This document shows positions 17,010-24,909 of a DNA stretch of 64,000 nucleotides, in pieces. This stretch comes from Pedobacter sp. MC2016-15 (lineage in GTDB: Bacteria > Bacteroidota > Bacteroidia > Sphingobacteriales > Sphingobacteriaceae), in contig NZ_JAPIVS010000004.1 of the NCBI RefSeq assembly GCF_026239695.1, forward strand, positions 372,001 through 436,000, read 5' to 3'. The first letter of the stretch is position 1. Every line of letters starts with the position of its first letter. The position numbers were made by a program, and so were the translations under genes. The notes beneath the pieces are model-generated. The model was not told where the DNA came from, did no database searches, and worked only from the letters and a program-made list of their open reading frames with translations.

Positions 17010-17468
17010 TTATATCGCTAAATTGATCTCCACGTTGATATTGCCACGGGTAGCTTTTGAGTAGGGACAGGTTTGATGTGCAGCCTGGATCACCTTAAGT
17101 GCATCTTCCAGCGGCAGATCCGGTAAGCTGATGTTCAGACGTGCCTGCAGTGAATAACCCTGGTCCCCCGTTGCCAGATCAACCTCCGCATCAATCGCAG
17201 TATCTGCTGGCAAAGTGATATGTAATGCTGCTGCGCTGAGCTTCATTGCGCCGATAAAACAGGCCGACCATCCGGCGGCAAATAATTGTTCCGGATTGGT
17301 GCCATTACCCGGTCCGCCAGGTGAAGAAAGGCTTACACTAAGTCGGTCGTCGCTGCTTCTTGCTGCTCCGTCACGTCCGCCGGTGATATGTACCCTGCCG
17401 GTATAAAGCACTTTAGTAATCTGGTTTCCTGCGGTGTTAGTCGTTTCAATAATTGGTTGATTTTCCAT
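17010..17468 (-). CDS. ohr: Ohr-type organic hydroperoxide resistance protein (OsmC family)
   Basis: This 152-residue thiol peroxidase carries both reactive cysteines of the Ohr group: one in 'S-A-C-F-I-G-A-M' and one in 'T-C-P-Y-S-K-A-T-R-G-N'. 'G-T-N-P-E-Q-L-F-A-A-G-W' and an early Arg ('G-R-V-H-I-T-G-G-R-D-G') are also present. It reduces organic hydroperoxides in the cytoplasm. It lies 32 bp downstream of the Tat-signal epoxide hydrolase in the same orientation and is probably co-transcribed from LytTR-type promoter C. That places peroxide defence in the predicted LytTR regulon. No MarR-type OhrR gene is adjacent. Confidence 0.93.
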   Translation of the reverse strand: MENQPIIETTNTAGNQITKVLYTGRVHITGGRDGAARSSDDRLSVSLSSPGGPGNGTNPEQLFAAGWSACFIGAMKLSAAALHITLPADTAIDAEVDLATGDQGYSLQARLNISLPDLPLEDALKVIQAAHQTCPYSKATRGNINVEINLAI

Positions 17469-17500
17469 GTTGTCTTAGTTTGTTTGGTAAATGAATATAT

Positions 17501-18553
17501 CTAAGTATTTGCCATTCCGGCGGCTTCAATTACTGCATCTGCGAATACTTTGGGCGCTTCCTGAGGAAAGTTGTGGCCAATGCCGCCTTCCTGTGTATAA
17601 TGTTTGTATTTGCCCTTAAACCTGAATGCATAGTCCTGTGGTTTTGGATGTGGAGCACCATTAGCATCTCCTTCAAGTGTGATCGCTGGGATCGTGATCG
17701 CCGGAAGGGTAGCCAGCTTTTTCTCGTAAACGTCGTACTTACTCTCTCCCTCGGCAAGTCCGAGACGCCAGCGGTAATTGTGGATCACGATGTCCACATG
17801 GTCGGGATTGAGAAATGAAGCCGCTGAGCGGTCAAAAGTAGCGTCATCGAATTTCCATTTTGGAGATGCCGTTTGCCAGATGAGTTTTGCAAAAGCGTTG
17901 GTGTTTGCTTTGTAACCGTCATAACCTCTTTGAGTTGCAAAATAGTACTGGTACCACCAGCTCTGCTCAGCTACGGGTATCAGTGGCTTTTTGTTGCCTT
18001 CCTGACTACCGATGAGGTATCCACTTACGGAAATCAGCGCTTTGCAGCGTTCTGGCCATAGTGCAGCCATAATATCTGCTGTCCGCGCACCCCAGTCGAA
18101 ACCCGCTACTACGGCGCTCTTGATTTTCAGGGCGTCCATAAATTCGATGATATCTTTAGCAATGGCAGCCTGCTGGCCGTTACGCGCAGATTTTGCGGAA
18201 AGGAATGTCGTAGTACCATGTCCGCGGAGGTGGGGAATCAGCACCCTGTAACCCTGGGCTGTCAGCAGGGGGGATACCTCGCTGTAGCTGTGTATATCGT
18301 AAGGCCATCCATGAAGGAGGATCACTACAGGACCATCTGCCGGTCCTTCTTCTGCATAGCCGATGTCGAGTACCGAAGTTTTTACTTGCCTGATGTCGGT
18401 AAAAATGCGCGGATTTGTTCTGGCAGAAGATAACTCAAGTTTTTCTGCTGGACTTGCCTGCAGGGTGTTTAATCCTGTGAACTGCAGTACTGCTGCACCG
18501 ATACCGGCAATACCCAAAAAACGGCGGCGGTTAATAACATTTAGATTTTCCAT
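17501..18553 (-). CDS. Epoxide hydrolase / haloalkane dehalogenase-like alpha/beta hydrolase with Tat signal
   Basis: This 350-residue protein starts with a twin-arginine signal ('N-R-R-R-F-L-G-I-A-G') and is predicted to be exported folded. The hydrolase domain has the oxyanion motif 'L-L-H-G-W-P-Y-D' and a nucleophile elbow 'A-G-F-D-W-G-A-R' with Asp in place of Ser, typical of epoxide hydrolases and haloalkane dehalogenases. The catalytic His is in 'G-G-I-G-H-N-F-P'. The real substrate is unknown. A second, unrelated-type epoxide hydrolase is encoded at 19933. Upstream lies predicted LytTR promoter C. The Ohr gene follows 32 bp downstream. Confidence 0.87.
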   Translation of the reverse strand: MENLNVINRRRFLGIAGIGAAVLQFTGLNTLQASPAEKLELSSARTNPRIFTDIRQVKTSVLDIGYAEEGPADGPVVILLHGWPYDIHSYSEVSPLLTAQGYRVLIPHLRGHGTTTFLSAKSARNGQQAAIAKDIIEFMDALKIKSAVVAGFDWGARTADIMAALWPERCKALISVSGYLIGSQEGNKKPLIPVAEQSWWYQYYFATQRGYDGYKANTNAFAKLIWQTASPKWKFDDATFDRSAASFLNPDHVDIVIHNYRWRLGLAEGESKYDVYEKKLATLPAITIPAITLEGDANGAPHPKPQDYAFRFKGKYKHYTQEGGIGHNFPQEAPKVFADAVIEAAGMANT

Positions 18554-18614
18554 ATGAATTGCGATTGGCTTTAATTTTATATGTCTGCAGATCTTCTGCG
18601 ATCTGTTGACAAAA

Positions 18615-18689
18615 CAAATTTAGCTTCGCTATCGCGGTATGTAAATGACTGATAACCTGAAGTGGACATATTGGAAGCCTGATCGGGCA
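18615..18689 (-). promoter_or_regulatory. Predicted LytTR-type promoter (site C) of the epoxide hydrolase-Ohr operon
   Basis: Gene-sense cores are TGCC (plus-strand GGCA 18686-18689) and TGTC (GACA 18665-18668), 21 bp apart. A perfect -7 box TAAATTTG (18622-18615 in gene sense) starts 46 bp after the proximal core. The leader to the ATG at 18553 would be about 55 nt. Confidence 0.72.
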
Positions 18690-18705
18690 TTTCGGTCCCC
18701 GACCT

Positions 18706-19083
18706 TTAAACCCTCTTGATGCGCTCCCGGTGTTTTTTGCCCCAGCTGATCATCTCCAGGATGATGCCACCAAAGGAAAGGCAGTAATCTGTTTCTTCAT
18801 ATTCCACCATAAGAGGTTTTGCATCTGTGACCGTCCGCTTGATCAGTTGGTTTGCTTCCATGTCTTTCAGTTCCCTGGAGAGCATTTTAGTGGTTAGTCC
18901 GGGTATGCTTCTCTGAATTTCGCGAAATCTCTTGTTGCCATTGCATATAGAATTGATGATCAGCAAGCGCCACTTGCCACCCACAACATACATGGTATCC
19001 TGCAAAGCCTGGATTTCCTCCTTCTGGTTCCGCGGATCTGACAACACGTCGCCCGCTCTTATGATCTGTTCTTCAGTCATCAT
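18706..19083 (-). CDS. HxlR-family transcriptional regulator
   Basis: This HxlR winged-helix regulator is about 125 residues from the ATG at 19083 (a second ATG follows directly). The core 'Y-V-V-G-G-K-W-R-L-L-I-I' and 'R-F-R-E-I-Q-R-S-I-P-G-L-T-T-K-M-L-S-R-E-L-K-D-M' are diagnostic. An in-frame start at 19149 would add 22 residues, but that stretch is encoded by the terminator hairpin of the upstream SDR gene, so it is rejected. HxlR proteins often sense aldehydes, quinones or redox state through Cys residues; here Cys occurs in 'S-I-C-N-G' and 'D-Y-C-L'. It may control the neighbouring oxidoreductase and hydrolase genes. Confidence 0.9.
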   Translation of the reverse strand: MMTEEQIIRAGDVLSDPRNQKEEIQALQDTMYVVGGKWRLLIINSICNGNKRFREIQRSIPGLTTKMLSRELKDMEANQLIKRTVTDAKPLMVEYEETDYCLSFGGIILEMISWGKKHRERIKRV

Positions 19084-19115
19084 TTGTTCATTACTTATAT
19101 AAGTTTTTAACGGAT

Positions 19116-19146
19116 AAAAGCGCAGGAAATATATTCCTGCGCTTTT
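19116..19146 (-). terminator. Strong intrinsic terminator after the SDR gene
   Basis: A perfect 13-bp stem (AAAAGCGCAGGAA / TTCCTGCGCTTTT) with a 5-nt loop lies 22 bp after the SDR stop codon. On the minus strand the stem ends in CTTTT. It closes the P460-to-SDR operon and shows that the HxlR gene has its own transcription start. Confidence 0.85.
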
Positions 19147-19168
19147 CATTTATGATCCATTACTGATA

Positions 19169-19909
19169 TTACAACCGATTGCCACCATCAATGACAATCT
19201 CTGTCCCGGTGATATAGCTCCCTGCATCTCCGCAGAGGTAAGCTACCAATTTTGCAACATCTTCTGCTGTACCAATTTTCTTCAGCGGAGTGCGTTCAAT
19301 CAGGTAATCGTCCAAACCTTTACGGGATTCATCGTCCAGACCCAATTTGTTTAAAAGATCAGTTTGAGTGGGGCCGGGACTTATACTGTTCACACGTATT
19401 TGTCGCGGTGCAAGCTCTACTGCGGCAATTTTCATTACCGAATTCAGCGCAGCTTTTCCTGATGAATAGATGGAAGAATTTGCTGCGTTCATGCTCGCCA
19501 GGTTAGACGACAGAAACACCACTGTGGCTCCATCATTCAGCTGAGGTATAAACCTGCTCAACGTAAAGAAAGCACCTTTGAAATTGACATCCATTACATG
19601 ATCAAAATCAGATTCAGTGGCGCCTTCGATAGCAGAGCCACCCAGAACACCTGCGTTGATAAAGAGAATATCTATTTTGCCAAACCTTTCAGCTACCTCA
19701 GCTGCAAGCTCTTCTATATCAGTGACCTTGCCCTGATCTGAGACCAGGCCATTAATACCAAGCTGTGCAGCGGCATTGGCTACGGCCTCGTGCCGTCTTC
19801 CTGTGATGATGACCTGAGCACCCTGTGCTTTCAGTTCTTTCGCTGCCGCATACCCTATACCACTATTGCCTCCGGTTATGAGAGCTGTTTTTCCTTTTAG
19901 CGTTTCCAT
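19169..19909 (-). CDS. SDR-family oxidoreductase
   Basis: This 246-residue short-chain dehydrogenase/reductase of classical type has the cofactor motif 'T-G-G-N-S-G-I-G' near the N-terminus followed by 'I-T-G-R-R' (the Arg pair suggests NADP(H)). It also has 'N-A-G-V' in beta-4, the catalytic Ser in 'F-L-S-S-N', 'Y-S-S-G-K' for Tyr/Lys and 'I-S-P-G-P-T-Q-T'. The C-terminus 'T-G-T-E-I-V-I-D-G-G' is complete. It is the last gene of a four-gene operon (22690 to 19169) closed by a strong terminator. The substrate is unknown. With an epoxide hydrolase upstream, oxidation of the diol product or reduction of a reactive carbonyl is plausible. Confidence 0.93.
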   Translation of the reverse strand: METLKGKTALITGGNSGIGYAAAKELKAQGAQVIITGRRHEAVANAAAQLGINGLVSDQGKVTDIEELAAEVAERFGKIDILFINAGVLGGSAIEGATESDFDHVMDVNFKGAFFTLSRFIPQLNDGATVVFLSSNLASMNAANSSIYSSGKAALNSVMKIAAVELAPRQIRVNSISPGPTQTDLLNKLGLDDESRKGLDDYLIERTPLKKIGTAEDVAKLVAYLCGDAGSYITGTEIVIDGGNRL

Positions 19910-19932
19910 TGTTAATTTGATTAAAGATTGTA

Positions 19933-21234
19933 TTATTTAACTGATGAACGCAGTGTTTTGAAAGCTTTGCGTACCTCTTCTGTAAAGAGTTGTGGTTCTT
20001 CCCATGCCGCGAAATGTCCGCCTTTATCCACCTCATTAAAGTAGATCAGGTTATGGTAAGCTCTTGTAGCCCATGTTTTTGGGGCTTTGTAGATTTCTCC
20101 GGGGAATACCGTTACAGCTACGGGCAGACTAAGGTTTACGGCATTGAAGTTATTGGAATGATCTTCCCAGTAGATCCTTGCTGATGAGGCACCTGTATTG
20201 GTTAACCAGTACAGCGAGATGTCATCCAGCATTTCGTCTTTGGTCAGTGATTTCTCCGGATCGCCACCAGAAAATGTCCATCCTGCAAATTCATCATACA
20301 TCCAGGCTGCCTGTCCAACGGGTGAATCCGCGAGACTGTAGCCAATCGTTTGCGGGCGGGTGACCATCATGCCTGAATATCCTGTGCTGTTACGATAGAA
20401 AATATCCAGCGTTTTGAATGCTTCAAGTTCTTTGGCAGACAATCCTGCAGGTGCTTTTTCGCCACTTTTAAGTGCTTTAGCTACTTCGGCAGGTACCGTG
20501 GCAGGCATATTCACATGGATACCGATCAGACCTTTCTCGTGGTTTTTAGCCATACGCTGAGAAATCACCGAACCGCAGTCTCCACCCTGTGAAACATAGC
20601 TCTTGTAACCCAGGCGCGCCATCAGCTCTGCCCATGCATGGCCAATATGGTCTGAATCCCATCCTGTCGCTGTAGGTTTTCCTGAAAATCCAAAGCCGGG
20701 AATCGAAGGAATGACAAGATCAAATGCATCTTCTGCCTTACCCCCGTACGCTACAGGATCTGTCAGTGGGCCGATAACTTTAAGCAGCTCAAATACTGAT
20801 CCCGGCCAGCCATGAGTCATGATCATAGGCATGGCCTTCGGATTTTTGGAACGGACATGTATAAAATGAATGTCCAGTCCGTCGATGTTGGTGATAAACT
20901 GCGGAAAGGCATTTAGCTTTTCTTCGGCCTTTTTCCAGTCGTAATCTGTGGCCCAGTATTGAGATAATTCTTTTAGTTTTTCAAGCTTCACCCCCTGCGA
21001 CTGGTCCGCTACTGTTTCCTTTTCCGGCCAGCGCGTCTCAGTGATCCTCTTACGCATATCGGTGATGGCGGCATCCGGAATATTTACCCTGAAAGGCCGG
21101 ATGGATTCATCGTTGCTATGCCCTGAGGAATTTAAATTGTCCGCTGGCTGATTTTGTGCAAAGCCGGCATTTCCTGTGCTCAACAGGAGAGTGGTGGCGA
21201 TTACTGCGCTTAAGATTCTGATGTTCGTTTTCAT
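19933..21234 (-). CDS. Epoxide hydrolase with N-terminal EHN domain, exported
   Basis: This 433-residue protein has a signal peptide ending near 'A-G-F-A-Q'. The EHN domain (about residues 45-155; 'P-F-R-V-N-I-P-D-A-A-I-T-D-M' and 'W-A-T-D-Y-D-W') is typical of microsomal-type epoxide hydrolases. The alpha/beta-hydrolase domain shows 'T-H-G-W-P-G-S', the Asp nucleophile in 'G-G-D-C-G-S' and the His in 'D-K-G-G-H-F-A-A-W-E'. It should open epoxides to diols in the periplasm. It lies in the operon between the small P460-like lipoprotein (35 bp) and the SDR gene (23 bp). Presence of two exported epoxide hydrolases of different subfamilies suggests defence against, or use of, epoxides. Confidence 0.92.
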   Translation of the reverse strand: MKTNIRILSAVIATTLLLSTGNAGFAQNQPADNLNSSGHSNDESIRPFRVNIPDAAITDMRKRITETRWPEKETVADQSQGVKLEKLKELSQYWATDYDWKKAEEKLNAFPQFITNIDGLDIHFIHVRSKNPKAMPMIMTHGWPGSVFELLKVIGPLTDPVAYGGKAEDAFDLVIPSIPGFGFSGKPTATGWDSDHIGHAWAELMARLGYKSYVSQGGDCGSVISQRMAKNHEKGLIGIHVNMPATVPAEVAKALKSGEKAPAGLSAKELEAFKTLDIFYRNSTGYSGMMVTRPQTIGYSLADSPVGQAAWMYDEFAGWTFSGGDPEKSLTKDEMLDDISLYWLTNTGASSARIYWEDHSNNFNAVNLSLPVAVTVFPGEIYKAPKTWATRAYHNLIYFNEVDKGGHFAAWEEPQLFTEEVRKAFKTLRSSVK

Positions 21235-21269
21235 TGTTTGATTGGATTATATGTATATTATATTTGGAT

Positions 21270-21728
21270 TCATGGGAATACTGCGGCCATCTGACCGGTG
21301 ATTAGTTTTATCCTTTTGTCGTTATTTGCTTCACGTTTTACCAAATGGTGTCCGTCTTTCTGCTGCAACTGGTAGTCATACAGCACATCCCCATTGGGAT
21401 TCTGAGAAACCTTCACCGTTTCTACAGACAGGATATTTCCATTCATATTGGTGCCATACCAGTGTGGCATAGGTTTTTGTATCCAGGTAACCATAATGAA
21501 CTTTTCGCCGCGGGTATGCATTCTCAAAGTGTCATGGGCATACTTCAATGCCAGGTCGTTCCCGTAAATGATAGAGATGGTATTTTGCTTGTTGTTGATT
21601 ACTGAGCTGATGACATGCTCGTCGCTCTGATCAAAAAGGTATTCCGGGGCAAGCTGAGTTTGATGTTTTTGTGTACAGGAGAAGAGCAATAAACCCAGTG
21701 CGATGACGCAAAATGATTTTTTAAACAT
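21270..21728 (-). CDS. Small lipoprotein resembling a cytochrome P460 fold without haem motif
   Basis: This 152-residue protein has a lipobox ('L-L-L-F-S-C-T-Q'). It is not a known named family to me. Residues about 45-85 ('I-Y-G-N-D-L-A-L', then 'V-T-W-I-Q-K') resemble the P460 part of the upstream gene ('V-Y-G-N-D-I-M-V', then 'V-W-G-K-Q'). However, it has no CxxCH and ends where the haem motif should come. It may therefore be a haem-less P460-like partner, or a decayed copy; the reading frame is intact, which favours a functional protein. It lies 20 bp after the P460 gene and 35 bp before the epoxide hydrolase gene. Confidence 0.65.
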   Translation of the reverse strand: MFKKSFCVIALGLLLFSCTQKHQTQLAPEYLFDQSDEHVISSVINNKQNTISIIYGNDLALKYAHDTLRMHTRGEKFIMVTWIQKPMPHWYGTNMNGNILSVETVKVSQNPNGDVLYDYQLQQKDGHHLVKREANNDKRIKLITGQMAAVFP

Positions 21729-21748
21729 GATCGTTTTTTTAAGGTGAG

Positions 21749-22690
21749 TTATTTTGTAGGAATATTGAATACGAAGTCGCTTTCGGGTACCAGCATACGG
21801 TGGCAGTTGATACAGGTGTTGGCATAGGCGGCAGTTTTTCCAAATGGCTTAAGTGCCAGTCCGTCAAACTTTGCAAAGCCCCAGCCTTCTGTAGATTGAT
21901 ATTTCTTGCTGTCCTTGATCATGATCTGCACATTCTGGAAGTTGCCGGGCAGCACATTCCCATCCTGATCTTCGCGTTGTTTACCCCATACCGCTTTCAC
22001 GATCTTGGCACCGTCCGGAAAGGGAAGGGTGTGCTCTTTAATGGCCTTTACCATGATGTCATTTCCATATACCACACGCATGCTTCCACCATCATATTTA
22101 TCGGTGGCACTGATCACTTTCCAGGTTTTATAATCCGCAGCGTAGGGGATGCCGTTCAGTGATACAGGGACTTTCCTGATTGCTGCCGACAGCTCCGGCT
22201 GATTATTACGGATAATGCGGGCAGTATCAATTTTATGTCTCCCGGAAAGGGTATTTACATACTTTTTCAGTATGTCCAGTTCTGCTGCTGACACTGTTGC
22301 TCCGGGATGCAGCAAGCGATAGTTGTGCAGTGGCATTTTATCTTCTGCAATCGCATTCACCACTTCCCAAAGTAATAGTTGCTGCACTGCCGGTGGATTT
22401 TTGTCCCACTCAGAAAAGTTAAGCCTCGAGCGTGCTTCAGTAACATCTTTGGCCACCAGCTGTGAGGCTCCTGGGATTTTATCAAACCATGCGATTTCGG
22501 TTAGGTTGGAATGGCAATCGTAACAAGCTCTTTCGATGATAGCTTTAACATCATCTGGAAGCTGCACTTCTGCGGTCACCGGTGGATTCACAACTGGCGC
22601 ATCCCTGAATTGCAGGGCTGTAATACCGATCACGACTATGCCAGTTATCAAGAGCAGCTTTTTTAAGGGGCTTGGATTAGAGTTTTTCAT
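21749..22690 (-). CDS. Haem-binding domain + cytochrome P460 fusion protein
   Basis: This 313-residue protein is anchored by an N-terminal membrane helix (about 10-28). Residues about 45-150 form a Haem_bd-type domain with Cys56-x-x-Cys59-His60. Residues about 170-313 are a cytochrome P460-like domain ('W-K-V-I-S-A-T-D-K-Y-D-G-G-S-M-R' and 'V-Y-G-N-D') ending in a second CxxCH (Cys293-His297). P460 proteins oxidise hydroxylamine or bind NO, or have peroxide-related roles. The function here is unknown, but two c-type haems on the periplasmic side are predicted. It is the first gene of the LytTR-D operon with the small lipoprotein, an epoxide hydrolase and an SDR. Confidence 0.82.
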   Translation of the reverse strand: MKNSNPSPLKKLLLITGIVVIGITALQFRDAPVVNPPVTAEVQLPDDVKAIIERACYDCHSNLTEIAWFDKIPGASQLVAKDVTEARSRLNFSEWDKNPPAVQQLLLWEVVNAIAEDKMPLHNYRLLHPGATVSAAELDILKKYVNTLSGRHKIDTARIIRNNQPELSAAIRKVPVSLNGIPYAADYKTWKVISATDKYDGGSMRVVYGNDIMVKAIKEHTLPFPDGAKIVKAVWGKQREDQDGNVLPGNFQNVQIMIKDSKKYQSTEGWGFAKFDGLALKPFGKTAAYANTCINCHRMLVPESDFVFNIPTK

Positions 22691-22714
22691 ATGATCCGTT
22701 CTAGTTTATGGAGG

Positions 22715-22789
22715 TAAAATTATAGGCAGCCTGCCTGTTCTGCTATCAAAAAAGGGCTGGTGCCGACAAACTGAGAGCTGAATTAGACA
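22715..22789 (-). promoter_or_regulatory. Predicted LytTR-type promoter (site D) of the P460-epoxide hydrolase-SDR operon
   Basis: Plus-strand GACA cores lie at 22765-22768 and 22786-22789 (TGTC in gene sense), 21 bp apart. The -7 box TAATTTTA (22722-22715 in gene sense) starts 46 bp after the proximal core and is identical to that of site A. The start codon is at 22690. Confidence 0.72.
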
Positions 22790-22804
22790 ATAGGGGACTT
22801 AAAC

Positions 22805-22879
22805 TGTCTGGTTGACGGGCTGAATCGTCCGGTTGAAGTATTTTGAGCTGTTTTAGCTGTGGGGCAAGCTTCATCTTTG
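22805..22879 (+). promoter_or_regulatory. Predicted LytTR-type promoter (site F) of the DoxX-catalase operon
   Basis: Cores TGTC (22805) and CGTC (22826) are 21 bp apart, with the flank CGTCCGGTT matching TGTCCGGTT of site A. The -7 box CATCTTTG (22872-22879) begins 46 bp after the proximal core. Sites D and F sit back to back in the same 216-bp divergent region. Confidence 0.7.
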
Positions 22880-22906
22880 TCTCAGAAACTTAAAAAAAGA
22901 ACAGCT

Positions 22907-23338
22907 ATGACACTCAAAACAACAAAAACAATTTACTGGATCGGGGTTGCAATGACTTCCTTATGGTTTTCTGCAAGCGGCCTCGGAGAACTCACCCATA
23001 ACGATGTAATCTGGGACATCACCTTAAAATTAGGTTATCCGCCACACTTCATTTATATCCTTGGGGTGGCCAAACTTACCGGCGTTGTCGTTTTGCTTAC
23101 ACCCAACAGATTATTGAGATTGAAAGAATGGGTTTTCGCAGGGATATATTTCGATATCCTGTTTGCTTTCCTGTCAAAAATCGCTGTGCTGGGTTTCCCG
23201 GCTACAGTAGATGCCATTATTGCATTTGTAATGGTATCTGTCACTTACCTGATGTACCGCAAATTGTATCCTGTCATTTATACAAGAGCAGTATTTGATG
23301 ATGAATATTTAGGTAAAAAGATCACTGCTAAACTGTAG
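22907..23338 (+). CDS. DoxX-like membrane protein
   Basis: From the ATG at 22907 this is a 143-residue inner-membrane protein with four hydrophobic helices. The DoxX-like pattern is seen in '[10 protein letters not shown]', '[10 protein letters not shown]' and the C-terminal 'Y-L-M-Y-R-K'. A GTG at 22859 is in frame but lies before the -7 box of promoter F, so it cannot be the start of that transcript. DoxX proteins elsewhere form membrane complexes with oxidoreductases that handle reactive oxygen or thiosulfate. The catalase gene starts 4 bp after the stop codon, so the two are translationally close and probably function in the same response. Confidence 0.85.
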   Translation: MTLKTTKTIYWIGVAMTSLWFSASGLGELTHNDVIWDITLKLGYPPHFIYILGVAKLTGVVVLLTPNRLLRLKEWVFAGIYFDILFAFLSKIAVLGFPATVDAIIAFVMVSVTYLMYRKLYPVIYTRAVFDDEYLGKKITAKL

Positions 23339-23342
23339 AAAG

Positions 23343-24830
23343 ATGGAACCGAAGAAATTAACCACCCGTACAGGTTCACCTGTAACAGATAATCAAAACA
23401 TCATGACTGCCGGAAGACGTGGTCCGGCCTTGCTGCAGGACGCATGGTTCCTGGAAAAGATGGCTCATTTTGATAGAGAAGTGATCCCGGAAAGGCGAAT
23501 GCATGCCAAAGGCTCTGGCGCCTATGGTACATTTACGGTTACGCATGACATCAGTAGTTTTACCAGAGCCGCACTGTTCTCAGAGATTGGAAAAACTACG
23601 CCTTTATTTGTCCGCTTCTCGACTGTTGCCGGTGAGAGGGGGGCGGCAGATGCAGAAAGAGATATACGCGGCTTCGCTATCAAATTTTATACCGAGCAGG
23701 GTATATGGGACCTCGTTGGTAACAATACACCAGTTTTCTTTCTGCGGGACCCATTGAAATTTCCAGACCTTAACCACGCCGTCAAAAGGGACCCGCGCAC
23801 TAATATGAGAAGTGCAGATAACAACTGGGATTTCTGGACACTGTTGCCGGAGGCGCTACATCAGGTGACGATTGTAATGAGCGACCGCGGTCTACCTAAA
23901 AGCTACCGGCATATGGATGGTTTCGGCAGCCATACCTTCAGCCTGATCAGTGCAGATCAAAAGCGTTACTGGGTAAAGTTTCATTTCAAGACTGCCCAGG
24001 GTATTCAGAATCTGAGCAATGAGGAAGCGGCGGCGCTGGCAGGTAACGACAGAGAAAGCCATCAGCGGGATCTGTATGAGAGTATTGAAAATGGAGATTT
24101 TCCCAAATGGACATTGTATGTTCAGTTGATGGAAGAGGAGGATGCGTATTCTTATCACCTTAATCCTTTTGACCTGACCAAAGTATGGCCGCATCAGGAT
24201 TATCCGCTGATGCAGGTTGGTGAACTGGTGCTGGACCGCAATCCTGAGAACTACTTCGCGGAGGTGGAACAGGCGGCATTTAACCCTGCACAGGTTGTTC
24301 CCGGGATCAGCTTTTCTCCGGATAAAATGCTTCAGGGACGTCTGTTTTCTTATGGGGATGCACAACGTTACAGGTTGGGTGTAAACCACCACCAGATACC
24401 GGTAAACTCCCCCAAATGTCCATACCATTCCTATCACCGTGATGGCAGCATGCGTATAGATGCCAATTATGGAAGTGCAAAATCATATGAACCTAATAGC
24501 TTCAGTGAATGGCAGCAGCAGCCGGATTTTTCTGAGCCCCCGTTAAAGATTAGCGGTGATGCAACTCACTGGGACCACCGTGAGGATGAGGATTACTATA
24601 GCCAGCCAGGCAACCTGTTCCGCCTGATGTCTGCAGAACAGCAACAGCTTTTGTTTACCAACACCGCGGCGGCAATAGGTTCCGCACAGCAGTTCATCCA
24701 GATCCGGCATATTCGCAATTGTTACAAGGCTGATCCGGACTATGGTAAGGGAGTTGCAGACGCACTGGGCTTGTCGATGCAGGTGGTGAACGACTTTGAG
24801 GGTTATGAAATGAAACCACTGGTATCATAA
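23343..24830 (+). CDS. katA: Monofunctional haem catalase (clade 3 type)
   Basis: This 495-residue small-subunit catalase decomposes hydrogen peroxide. The distal His is in 'R-R-M-H-A-K-G', the distal Asn in 'V-G-N-N-T-P-V-F-F' and the proximal Tyr ligand in '[14 protein letters not shown]'. The NADPH-pocket region '[11 protein letters not shown]' is also present. There is no signal peptide, so it is cytoplasmic. Its start is 4 bp after the DoxX stop codon. It sits under predicted LytTR promoter F rather than a visible OxyR or PerR site. A gap of 79 bp separates it from the first sigma54-activator gene, without a clear terminator, so read-through into that gene is possible. Confidence 0.97.
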   Translation: MEPKKLTTRTGSPVTDNQNIMTAGRRGPALLQDAWFLEKMAHFDREVIPERRMHAKGSGAYGTFTVTHDISSFTRAALFSEIGKTTPLFVRFSTVAGERGAADAERDIRGFAIKFYTEQGIWDLVGNNTPVFFLRDPLKFPDLNHAVKRDPRTNMRSADNNWDFWTLLPEALHQVTIVMSDRGLPKSYRHMDGFGSHTFSLISADQKRYWVKFHFKTAQGIQNLSNEEAAALAGNDRESHQRDLYESIENGDFPKWTLYVQLMEEEDAYSYHLNPFDLTKVWPHQDYPLMQVGELVLDRNPENYFAEVEQAAFNPAQVVPGISFSPDKMLQGRLFSYGDAQRYRLGVNHHQIPVNSPKCPYHSYHRDGSMRIDANYGSAKSYEPNSFSEWQQQPDFSEPPLKISGDATHWDHREDEDYYSQPGNLFRLMSAEQQQLLFTNTAAAIGSAQQFIQIRHIRNCYKADPDYGKGVADALGLSMQVVNDFEGYEMKPLVS

Positions 24831-24909
24831 GGGAAACCAGCCTTCGCATTGATCAGGAACCATGTTTATATATCTTCGTTAAAGGAAAAAAGACGAAATT
24901 ATAAGCGTA

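Noticed and set aside
19084..19149. Upstream extension of the HxlR gene to a start at 19149
   Set aside because: The extra codons are made by the 13-bp-stem terminator of the SDR gene, and the ATG at 19083 gives normal family length.
22859..22906. GTG start for the DoxX protein
   Set aside because: It lies upstream of the -7 box of promoter F (22872-22879), and the ATG at 22907 directly precedes the first helix.
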